A stretch of 64,000 bases of DNA, from positions 71,564 to 135,563 of the forward strand of contig CAJKRG010000002.1 of the NCBI GenBank assembly GCA_905202215.1. The letters run 5' to 3'. Positions 36,672 to 45,813 of the stretch are shown here, in pieces. Position 1 is the first letter of the stretch, and every line of letters starts with the position of its first letter. The stretch is from an uncultured Porphyromonadaceae bacterium. GTDB lineage: Bacteria; Bacteroidota; Bacteroidia; Bacteroidales; Muribaculaceae. The notes beneath the pieces are model-generated. The model was not told the DNA's origin. It did not search any database and saw only the letters and a list, made by a program, of their open reading frames with translations. Made by a program: the position numbers and the translations under genes.

Positions 36672-39411
36672 TCTCAAAATCTGTGAATAGACGTTCCTGC
36701 CCGACAATTTCGTCGCGGATCTGGTCGTCGGAAAGATCGGGGCTGATATCGACCGGTTCTGTCATCGTCTCGTCCTCTTTGGGTTCGAGGCCTGCGTCGG
36801 GGCGTTTTGGCTCGAGCTCGATTATTTCTGCGAGATTCCATGTCGTCAGGCGTTTGCCGCGTGCCTTGAACGATTTCACGCCGATGAATTCTTCCGCGTC
36901 TATGGTCAGTGGCGGTCTGGAAGAATCGTCGCCTCCGAAGCGAAGCTCGAACATGGGCGCATCATGGTCGGAAAGTTTCAGCAGGTGTGAGCGTTCATCG
37001 TCGCCAATGAAGCGCTGGTGCTTGGCCGAATCCTCGAATGTGAAGCGTTTGAGATAAGGATAGCCCTGCTCCGCATCATAGAGGGCTGCCGTCCATACCT
37101 GTTTCGGTCTGAACTTCTCGATGAGCAGAATGTTGTCTTCATAGTGGTTTGTCACGTCGAAGTTGGTGGTGTAGAATTCTCCCGACGGCAGAAGCACGAG
37201 TATGCGGTCTGTTCCGGCGAATTCACCGAGGAAATTGCCGCGGCCGTCGTAATTCAGACGCATTACGTCGGGGTCGAACCACACTTCACGGCCGCCAAGA
37301 GTGGAGGCTCCGCGTTCCTTGAGCGAGAAACGATGTACTTCGTTTTTGGTCACGAGATTACCGCGGGCTGCACGGCCCTTGATGTCGAGTTTTCCGAAGT
37401 CGACGTCGAATGTCAGGTTCTTGAGGCGCTGTTTTGGCTTGAGTGTCACTTTCACCACCTCCGCCTCGCCGTTGGGGTTGGCGCTGAACCATACCACACG
37501 CGAGCCTGCGCTTCCCTGCGTGAGATCATATTCTTTGTCGCGGGTGAGGCCTGTGGCGGCAAAGCGTTTCATGTAGTAGACGCCTCCTCGGCCGTTCTGA
37601 TAGATGACGTTGTAGATGGTACGGGTGTCGTTGCGCTTGAATACGTTGATATACAGCACATTCTTGCCTACGGAAAGCTTGTCCTGTACTTTCACGATCT
37701 TATAGCGCCCGTCGCGGTAAAATATTATTATATCGTCGATAGTGGAGCAGTTGCATACGAACTCGTCTTTTTTTAGCGACGTGCCGATAAAACCTTCCTC
37801 GCGGTTGATATACAGTTTTTCGTTGGCTTCGGCCACTGTGGCGGCCTGAATATTATCGAAACTGCGTATAGCCGTACGTCGCGGATATGCGGCGCCGTAT
37901 TTTTCTTTCAGGTAGGTGTACCATTCGACCGTCACGTCGTCGATATGCTCGAGTTTGTCGAGTGTACGCGAAATGCGGGCCCGTAGGTCGAGCAACTGTT
38001 TCTCGGCTTCGTCGGAATTGAAGCGCAGTATGCGCTTCATCTTGATTTCGAGAAGACGGAGTATGTCGTCGCGTGTTACTTCGCGTGTCAACGACGGTTT
38101 ATAGGGCTCGAGTCGGCTGTCGACGTGCGCAATGGCTGCATCCAGATCTGGCGCCTCTTCATACTGGCGGTCTTTGTATATCCGCTCTTCGATAAATATT
38201 TTCTCAAGCGAGGCATCGAGAAGCTTTTCGCGGGTCTCGGCAAGCTCGACCTCCAGTTCTGATCGTATGATTTTTTTAGTGGTCTCGACGCTATGGCGCA
38301 GTACGTCGCTCACGCCGAGGAAGCACGGCTTCTTGTCGCGTATCACGCAGCAGTTGGGCGATATGCTTACCTCGCAGTCGGTGAAGGCATACAGTGCGTC
38401 GATGGTTTTGTCGCTTGAGGTGCCCGGTATGAGGTGTACCAGAATGGAGGCTTCCGCCGCTGTATTGTCCTCTACCTTGCGGATTTTTATCTGTCCGCGT
38501 TCGAAAGCCTTCAGTATCGACTCTATAAGAATGCCTGATGTCTTGCCGAAAGGTATTTCGGTGATGTTAAGTGTCTTCGAATCGATTTTTTCGATTTTGG
38601 CACGTACCTTTACACCGCCTCCGCGTTTGCCGTCGTTGTAGCGCGATACGTCGATTGTACCTCCGGTCACGAAGTCGGGATATAGCTCGAAGTCCTCTCC
38701 GCGCACACAGGCGATGGAGGCATCGAGAAGTTCGTTGAAATTATGGGGCAGAATCTTGGAGGAAAGGCCTACGGCAATACCTTCGGCTCCCTGGGCGAGA
38801 AGGAGCGGAAATTTGGCCGGAAGAGTCACAGGCTCGCGCTTGCGTCCGTCATAGCTCAGAGTCCACTCCGTCACTTTTGGGTTGAAAAGTACGTCGGAGG
38901 CGAAAAGACTCAGGCGTGCTTCGATATAACGGGCGGCGGCCGCTGCTGTGCCTGTCAGTATATTTCCCCAGTTTCCCTGGGTTTCTACCAAGAGGTCTTT
39001 CTGACCGAGCTGCACGAGTGCATCCTTGATAGAGGCGTCGCCGTGAGGGTGATACTGCATGGTCGTTCCGACGATGTTGGCCACTTTGTTGAAGCGGCCG
39101 TCGTCGATGGTTTTCATTGCATGCAGGATCCGTCGCTGCACAGGCTTGAGACCGTCTTCGATCTCGGGTACGGCGCGCTCGAGGATAACATACGAGGCAT
39201 ATTCCAGAAACCACGTCTGGTACATGCCGCGCAGATGATGGCGCACGACATCTTCGGCCGACGTATACGGACGGCGCGGCGCGGGCGTCTCTTCAGCGGC
39301 AGTGTCTTCTTCGTCTTCGGCTTGTCCGGCGGTCTCGAGAGAGTCCTCTGGTGTTTCTATCGGTTCTTCAGGCTGGTTTTGGGGGTATATTTCGTTGGTT
39401 TCTTCACTCAT
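36658..39411 (-). CDS. parC: DNA topoisomerase IV subunit A
   Basis: A 917-residue type IIA topoisomerase A subunit. The acidic N-terminal extension (about 50 residues) is followed by YASYVILERAVPEIEDGLKPVQRRILHAM. The quinolone-resistance-region equivalent is YHPHGDASIKDALVQL. The catalytic tyrosine lies in AAAAARYIEARLS (about residue 160). The C-terminal half has beta-pinwheel-like repeats (KFRPKQVWTAALYDAE) and a long acidic tail. The lack of a clear GyrA-box favours topoisomerase IV (ParC) over gyrase. It decatenates daughter chromosomes. The parE partner is not in the window. Confidence 0.9.
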   Translation of the reverse strand: MSEETNEIYPQNQPEEPIETPEDSLETAGQAEDEEDTAAEETPAPRRPYTSAEDVVRHHLRGMYQTWFLEYASYVILERAVPEIEDGLKPVQRRILHAMKTIDDGRFNKVANIVGTTMQYHPHGDASIKDALVQLGQKDLLVETQGNWGNILTGTAAAAARYIEARLSLFASDVLFNPKVTEWTLSYDGRKREPVTLPAKFPLLLAQGAEGIAVGLSSKILPHNFNELLDASIACVRGEDFELYPDFVTGGTIDVSRYNDGKRGGGVKVRAKIEKIDSKTLNITEIPFGKTSGILIESILKAFERGQIKIRKVEDNTAAEASILVHLIPGTSSDKTIDALYAFTDCEVSISPNCCVIRDKKPCFLGVSDVLRHSVETTKKIIRSELEVELAETREKLLDASLEKIFIEERIYKDRQYEEAPDLDAAIAHVDSRLEPYKPSLTREVTRDDILRLLEIKMKRILRFNSDEAEKQLLDLRARISRTLDKLEHIDDVTVEWYTYLKEKYGAAYPRRTAIRSFDNIQAATVAEANEKLYINREEGFIGTSLKKDEFVCNCSTIDDIIIFYRDGRYKIVKVQDKLSVGKNVLYINVFKRNDTRTIYNVIYQNGRGGVYYMKRFAATGLTRDKEYDLTQGSAGSRVVWFSANPNGEAEVVKVTLKPKQRLKNLTFDVDFGKLDIKGRAARGNLVTKNEVHRFSLKERGASTLGGREVWFDPDVMRLNYDGRGNFLGEFAGTDRILVLLPSGEFYTTNFDVTNHYEDNILLIEKFRPKQVWTAALYDAEQGYPYLKRFTFEDSAKHQRFIGDDERSHLLKLSDHDAPMFELRFGGDDSSRPPLTIDAEEFIGVKSFKARGKRLTTWNLAEIIELEPKRPDAGLEPKEDETMTEPVDISPDLSDDQIRDEIVGQERLFTDFENEKT

Positions 39412-39437
39412 TGCAGGCGATGGTTGGCTTTATTCCA

Positions 39438-39445
39438 CAAAAATA
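39438..39445 (-). promoter_or_regulatory. Bacteroidota -7 promoter element (parC operon)
   Basis: Minus-strand TATTTTTG matches TAnnTTTG, 26 bases before the parC ATG. Confidence 0.55.
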
Positions 39446-39511
39446 ATGAAAAAAAACGAAAAAAACTATCCTGGCTTGCGTCAAGATCGTATAAATTATA
39501 CCCTCTTGAAG

Positions 39512-40363
39512 TTAAAGCGGCGTGCCGTTTGGAAAGGTAAGGGTACCGTTGTCCAGAGCTTGCTCGTAAAGATCTTTGAGAAGTTCTGCATCGTAAGCCT
39601 GACGGTTGCGGGTGAGGAGACGTTCGCGTATCATCGGTTCGGCTGCCTCGAAGGGTAGGGGAGATCCCGACGGAAGGTAGTCGGAAATGTGCAGGAGATA
39701 GGTGTAACCGTCCTGCGATATATCGAGGGGTTTGCCTGCTTTCAGAAATGCGTCGGGAGATGATATGTCGGCCGGGATGCGGGTCTCTATCTGTTCCCAG
39801 TCGATCCATTGTTCGCGGAAATAGTCGTAGTGGAGGGCTGTTTTCGGAGCTTCTTTTTCGAGTCGGTCCATGTCGGCATGTCTGGACGATGTATATAGAC
39901 GCTTTATCGTGCGGAGATTTGAGGCTTCGTCGGGCACTTTGAGGTATACTCCCCGCACAAGAGGGCGTTCGAGCACGAAATCGTTTTTATGTGCTTCATA
40001 GTAGGCCCGCAGTGAGTCCTCTGAAAAGATCTGATTGGCCTGTGTCGCCATCAGCCGGCGGTACTGGCTCATGATGAGATTGAGGCGATATTCAGACGTG
40101 AGACGGTCTATTTCTGAGATATCGACGGCATCGGCGGCCAGTCGCTCGACGAGACGGGCGTCGATCCAGCGGCGGATGTATGCGTGTGCATACGATGTGC
40201 TGTCGTCAGGCGAAAGGCCCCCGGGAAGTGCTTTTTTCAGTTCGGTCCGTGTAAGCACGGTTTTGCCGACAGCAGCGATTGTGTCGCTGCCGCCGGTATG
40301 GTTGCCGTTGTCGCATGCCGACAAGGCGAGTGTTGTCATGGCAATCAATGCCGCTTTTCTCAC
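39512..40363 (-). CDS. SurA-like lipoprotein without rotamase domain
   Basis: A 283-residue protein with a lipoprotein signal (ALIAMTTLALSAC). Its helical body resembles the N- and C-terminal chaperone parts of SurA/PpiD: ELKKALPGGLSPDDSTSYAHAYIRRWIDARLVERLA and FEAAEPMIRERLLTRNRQAYDAELLKDLYEQA. The parvulin signature GxLGW...F...G is absent. It starts on an ATGA overlap with the two-rotamase gene upstream. It probably helps that protein fold or escort outer-membrane proteins in the periplasm; this is inferred from the family and the coupling. Confidence 0.82.
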   Translation of the reverse strand: MRKAALIAMTTLALSACDNGNHTGGSDTIAAVGKTVLTRTELKKALPGGLSPDDSTSYAHAYIRRWIDARLVERLAADAVDISEIDRLTSEYRLNLIMSQYRRLMATQANQIFSEDSLRAYYEAHKNDFVLERPLVRGVYLKVPDEASNLRTIKRLYTSSRHADMDRLEKEAPKTALHYDYFREQWIDWEQIETRIPADISSPDAFLKAGKPLDISQDGYTYLLHISDYLPSGSPLPFEAAEPMIRERLLTRNRQAYDAELLKDLYEQALDNGTLTFPNGTPL

Positions 40364-42279
40364 TTTTTCTTTTTGAGGTTGTTGAATACCTTGTTGTTGA
40401 TTTTGACCTTATATTTCTTGTGAAGGTCTTTTATCCATTCTTTGTCGAGTGCGCTCTGATAGTCGGTGAGAGCGGTGCCACGGACATCGGCAGCTTCTTC
40501 AGGAGCGTTGATTATCCGGCCTTTGTATGCCGCATAGTATTTCCATCGCGAGTTGGTGCCGTCTGCAGGCCGTTCGGCGCCGAACCCGAGATAATCGGTG
40601 ATGGCATTCTCGCCTTTTGCCGCTACTACACGTTCGATTTTAATGTCGCGTTTGAACCGTTCGCGCATCTGTCGCACGAACTCGGTCGGATTTTCCGTTG
40701 ACAGCGAATCGGCATATACCAGTGCCTGATTCAGAGTCGAATCGCTGGCAGCGAAGATAACATAACTTTTGAACTTGGGGCTTTCCCATTTGTAGTCTGA
40801 CGCGTGGGCCCTGAAGAATTTTTCGAGTCCTTCGCGGTCGTTTGCCGCTTTGTCCCAAACCTTGCGGTTGGATACTTCATAGAGGAGGATTCCGTCGTGA
40901 TATTCGTTGAGGAGATTGCGGAAGTCGGCGTTTTCCGAGGCAAGGCGTTGCTGTTCTTTTTCGATAATGATGTCATCGAGAAGATCGTTTGTTGCCGATG
41001 TGATGGCTGCCATGGGATTGACCGGCATCTGAATATCCGGCACACGCGCTATGGCCTCTGTTGCATGGATCTCACCGCCGCTATATGTGGCTACGACAGG
41101 ATCCATCTGGATTATACGGTTTAGTACTGTCGAATCGCACGAACCGTTGTTTGCATCGATGACTGCGCGCAGCTGATCGAGCGCTCCTTGCGATATTTCC
41201 ACGTTATAGGTTTTGCGCAGACGTGCTATGACAGCTTTTTCGGGGAGTGCGCCACGCTCGTCGGAAGCTATCTTGGCTTCTATGCTTTCGCGTACATCGG
41301 CCAGGGCTGGTACGCCACGGTGGTTGGTGCGGTGGATTATATGCCAGCCGAAAGATGTCTTTACTGGCTGGGAGATGGCGCCGTCGGCGAGCGCGAAAGA
41401 TGCACTGTCAAATTCGGCCACCATGGCCCCGCGTCCGAACCAGCCTAATTTGCCGCCTTTCTGAGCGGAACCGGGATCTTCCGAGAAGCGGCGTGCGAGG
41501 TCGGCGAAATCGGCTCCTCCTTTGGCTACCTTATAGAGAGAGTCGGCAAGCTCTTTCTTGGCTACCGCTTGGGCATCGTCAAGGCCTCGGGTAAGGAGAA
41601 GGATATGTTCGGCCTCGACCTCACCCTGAGCCGGTGTGCGTTTCTCTACTCGGACAAGGTGATAGCCCATTCCTGAATTGACGACATCAGAAACCGAACC
41701 TGTCGGGGTTGAGTATGCGGCTTCTTCGAATGCCCATGGGAAACGGCCCGGAACAACATAGCCCATGAGTCCGCCCTGCTGGGCTGAATAGCGGTCGACA
41801 GAGAACTGACGTGCCGCATCTTCGAATGAAAGACTTCCGGCGGCGATCGCGCTTTTTATCGAATCGAGTTTTGCTACGTTTTCAGTCTGGAGCGGAAGCA
41901 TGATATGACTGGCAAGAACGTCATCAGCGAAATGGCTGTAGGCTTGCTGCACAAGTCTTTCGGCCACCGAGTCGTCGCGGAAATACGGTTTGGCGAGATC
42001 TTTGACGAAACTTTCGTATTCGGCTGTGAACTCGGGTGTGCGGTCAAGACCCTCACGGAGTGCATCTGCTACTTTAAGCTTGTAGTTTACAAACATTCCC
42101 AGGTATTCGTCGAGAGTCTGGGGCTGCATCTGCTGTGTGTTGTTCTTGTTGTAGAGATATTCGAATTCACTCACATGCACGTCTTTGCCGTCAACCGTCA
42201 TAAGCACGGGGTCGTTACTAGCCGCATGCATGGCTGCCGCGATTGAGATTGCCGCAAGGCTCAGTATCTTTCGTTTCAT
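40360..42279 (-). CDS. Periplasmic peptidyl-prolyl isomerase with two parvulin domains
   Basis: A 639-residue protein; the start at 42279 gives the signal MKRKILSLAAISIAAAMHAA. A SurA-like N-terminal helical region (about 20-115) precedes two parvulin (PpiC) domains. The first (about 120-220) has ASHIMLPLQ and QQGGLMGYVVPGRFPWAFEEAAY. The second (about 225-335) has AEHILLLTR and QKGGKLGWFGRGAMVAEFDSASF. A long C-terminal helical region follows and ends in a basic tail (KKYKVKINNKVFNNLKKKK). It is likely a folding factor for outer-membrane proteins, which Bacteroidales make in great number. It lies 89 bases after guaB. Confidence 0.92.
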   Translation of the reverse strand: MKRKILSLAAISIAAAMHAASNDPVLMTVDGKDVHVSEFEYLYNKNNTQQMQPQTLDEYLGMFVNYKLKVADALREGLDRTPEFTAEYESFVKDLAKPYFRDDSVAERLVQQAYSHFADDVLASHIMLPLQTENVAKLDSIKSAIAAGSLSFEDAARQFSVDRYSAQQGGLMGYVVPGRFPWAFEEAAYSTPTGSVSDVVNSGMGYHLVRVEKRTPAQGEVEAEHILLLTRGLDDAQAVAKKELADSLYKVAKGGADFADLARRFSEDPGSAQKGGKLGWFGRGAMVAEFDSASFALADGAISQPVKTSFGWHIIHRTNHRGVPALADVRESIEAKIASDERGALPEKAVIARLRKTYNVEISQGALDQLRAVIDANNGSCDSTVLNRIIQMDPVVATYSGGEIHATEAIARVPDIQMPVNPMAAITSATNDLLDDIIIEKEQQRLASENADFRNLLNEYHDGILLYEVSNRKVWDKAANDREGLEKFFRAHASDYKWESPKFKSYVIFAASDSTLNQALVYADSLSTENPTEFVRQMRERFKRDIKIERVVAAKGENAITDYLGFGAERPADGTNSRWKYYAAYKGRIINAPEEAADVRGTALTDYQSALDKEWIKDLHKKYKVKINNKVFNNLKKKK

Positions 42280-42302
42280 AATTATGCTTGTGTCTTTAAC
42301 TG

Positions 42303-42338
42303 AAAAATGCGGTGTGCCGTTCACGGAGAACAGCACCC
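42303..42338 (-). terminator. Probable guaB terminator
   Basis: On the minus strand an interrupted stem (GGTG/CACC outside, GTTC/GAAC inside) is followed by GCATTTTTC. It lies between guaB and the isomerase gene; some readthrough may feed the latter, for which no clear TAnnTTTG promoter was seen. Confidence 0.55.
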
Positions 42339-42368
42339 CACATTTATGTTAACGTATGGAATATCGCT

Positions 42369-43913
<1,545 letters not shown>

Positions 43914-43974
43914 TCATTTCCCGATGTTGCTGTTCCCCGCATACTCTGCATTTCTTTATTTGAGAAATTATTGA

Positions 43975-43982
43975 TACCTTTG
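43975..43982 (+). promoter_or_regulatory. Bacteroidota -7 promoter element (nucleotidyltransferase operon)
   Basis: TACCTTTG matches TAnnTTTG, 23 bases before the ATG at 44006. TTTC lies 20 bases upstream as a near-match -33. It diverges from the guaB promoter about 70 bases away. Confidence 0.6.
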
Positions 43983-44005
43983 TATCTCTTTGGAAAAAAT
44001 TTTAG

Positions 44006-44734
44006 ATGGACTATGTGATACTTGCGGCCGGACTTGGGTCGCGTTTTCAGAAAGAGGGTGAAAAAGCCCCGAAGCCACTTGTGCGTCTCATGGGACAGCC
44101 TATGATCGGACGCCTTGTAAAAATACTTGCATCGTGCGATGCGCATGTGATACATATCGTGGCAAACAGCCGTATGCCCGAACTTGTGGAATATCTGGCT
44201 GAGCTGCAGAAAGAAGTAGATGTGCCTCTGGTTGTGCGTCCTATTGTGTCGGACAATTCATATTATAGTCTGACGGAAGCTGCTGCCGGTCTCAAAGGCA
44301 AATTTATCGGCATGACCGTTGATGCCATTTTTGCCAACGACGAGTTCCGCCGCTATGTTGAAGCTGTCGAAGCCATGCCCGAAGGCGAGGTTCTGATGGG
44401 CCTTACCCGCTTTGTCGACGACGAGAGTCCGCTTTATGCCCGTATGGGTCCGGAAGGCGATGTCATCGACTATCGCTACGGTGGCGAACCATTCGCCGAA
44501 GGCACCATTGTGTCGGCCGGACTTTACGGTCTTACCGCCGAAGCCATGGATACAGTGGCTGGTGTGCGTTATCCTGCGTCGCTGAGCGATTTTCAGCGAG
44601 TGCTCGCCGCCGAGACCGATATAAAAGTCAAGCCTTTCGAATTCAGCAAAGCTCTCGATGTGGACTGTGGTCACGACCGCGAGACCGCCGAGGCTTTTCT
44701 TCGTGAAGTAAACGGCGAAAACGAATCGAAATGA
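44006..44734 (+). CDS. Sugar- or polyol-phosphate nucleotidyltransferase
   Basis: A 242-residue cytosolic protein with the nucleotidyltransferase signature VILAAGLGSRFQKEGEKAPKPLVRLMGQPMI at the N-terminus and the metal-site segment GMTVDAIFA. The size and MobA/GlmU-like fold are typical of enzymes making CDP- or UDP-activated head groups. The stop overlaps the ATG of a CDP-alcohol phosphotransferase (ATGA). This pairing mirrors inositol-1-phosphate cytidylyltransferase with its lipid or osmolyte synthase. The true substrate (inositol, glycerol, choline or other phosphate) cannot be read from sequence. Confidence 0.85.
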   Translation: MDYVILAAGLGSRFQKEGEKAPKPLVRLMGQPMIGRLVKILASCDAHVIHIVANSRMPELVEYLAELQKEVDVPLVVRPIVSDNSYYSLTEAAAGLKGKFIGMTVDAIFANDEFRRYVEAVEAMPEGEVLMGLTRFVDDESPLYARMGPEGDVIDYRYGGEPFAEGTIVSAGLYGLTAEAMDTVAGVRYPASLSDFQRVLAAETDIKVKPFEFSKALDVDCGHDRETAEAFLREVNGENESK

Positions 44735-45678
44735 AGAGCGAAAGCACATGGAGCCGCCTGAAGGCGGAGTATCGTTCATCTCTTAAATCGTCGGATACGG
44801 AGGAGCATATCGACCTATGTTTCTATCGGCCAATTGGTTTTGCATGGGCCTGTCTTTTCCGAAAACTGCATATAAGCCCCAATGCCGTCACAATAGCTTC
44901 TATATTTATAGGTGTATTCGCCGGTGTATGCATGTATCCGACCAATATATGGATAAATGTGCTCGGCATCTTCCTGCTTATATGGGCCAATTCCTATGAC
45001 AGCGCCGACGGTCAGCTTGCGCGTCTTACCAAGCAGTATTCGCAGCTTGGCCGCATTCTCGACGGCATGGCCGGCGATTTCTGGTTTATCGCCATATATG
45101 TAGCGATATGTCTGCGGTCGGTAGAAACAATACCTTATTTCGCCTCGCACCATTGGGCCATATGGTGTCTGGCCGTACTGGCCGGTATCTGTCATGCGGC
45201 TCAGGCGGCCGTCGCCGACAGCTACCGTCAGTTCCATCTTCTGCTTCTCAAGGGCAGTGCAGGCAGCGAGCTTGATTCGACCGAGGAATTACTGCGTCGC
45301 TATAGCGAACTGACATGGAAACACAATTTCTGGCGAAAGCTTGTGCAGTTTTTCTATGTTCGCTATACCCGCAATCAGGAGGCCGTTTCTCCTGCCATGC
45401 AGACAGTGCTGCATTCCATGAAGCGCCGTTTTTCCGACGGCCGTCTTCCCGAAGGGATTCGTGAACAGTTCAGGGCCTGGAGTTTTCCCCTGTGTAAATG
45501 GGAAAATTTCATGACTTTCAACTGGCGTGCCATCTTCCTTTTCGTGACCCTTCTTGCCGGATATCCGTGGCTCTATTTCGTTGCCGAACTGACGGTATTC
45601 AACATCGTACTTGTGTATACTATCGTGCGTCACGAGTCAATATGCCGCCGCATGGAAACCGTACTTGAAGACGCCTGA
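44731..45678 (+). CDS. CDP-alcohol phosphatidyltransferase family membrane enzyme
   Basis: A 315-residue inner-membrane protein with about six hydrophobic helices. The complete catalytic signature DSADGQLARL...GRILDGMAGD (about residues 90-115) follows the family pattern DxxDGxxAR...GxxxDxxxD. These enzymes swap the CMP of a CDP-activated molecule for an alcohol, usually to build a phospholipid head group. The coupling to a nucleotidyltransferase suggests that the activated partner is the polar head rather than diacylglycerol, but the opposite remains possible. The long soluble loop between helices (about 170-235) is unusual. Confidence 0.9.
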   Translation: MKSESTWSRLKAEYRSSLKSSDTEEHIDLCFYRPIGFAWACLFRKLHISPNAVTIASIFIGVFAGVCMYPTNIWINVLGIFLLIWANSYDSADGQLARLTKQYSQLGRILDGMAGDFWFIAIYVAICLRSVETIPYFASHHWAIWCLAVLAGICHAAQAAVADSYRQFHLLLLKGSAGSELDSTEELLRRYSELTWKHNFWRKLVQFFYVRYTRNQEAVSPAMQTVLHSMKRRFSDGRLPEGIREQFRAWSFPLCKWENFMTFNWRAIFLFVTLLAGYPWLYFVAELTVFNIVLVYTIVRHESICRRMETVLEDA

Positions 45679-45709
45679 TGTTGTACATACAATCCTAATA
45701 AATCCTAAG

Positions 45710-45741
45710 AGCGAAAGAAGCTGTGGCTTTTTTCGCTTTTT
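45710..45741 (+). terminator. Intrinsic terminator of the lipid-head-group pair
   Basis: A 12-bp stem (45710-45721 with 45726-45737, one wobble pair), a TGTG loop, then a T-run. Confidence 0.85.
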
Positions 45742-45746
45742 ATTTG

Positions 45747-45754
45747 TACTTTTG
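45747..45754 (+). promoter_or_regulatory. Bacteroidota -7 promoter element (TPR gene)
   Basis: TACTTTTG matches TAnnTTTG. It follows the preceding terminator at once and leaves a leader of about 50 bases. Confidence 0.5.
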
Positions 45755-45813
45755 TCGAAACTATACACGCAAAAATCCACCGACCTGTATCAGGTCTATC
45801 AAACGCCCCATTG

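Noticed and set aside
36658..39411. Reading parC as gyrA
   Set aside because: No clear GyrA-box and a long acidic tail; topology and motifs fit topoisomerase IV better, though certainty is not complete.
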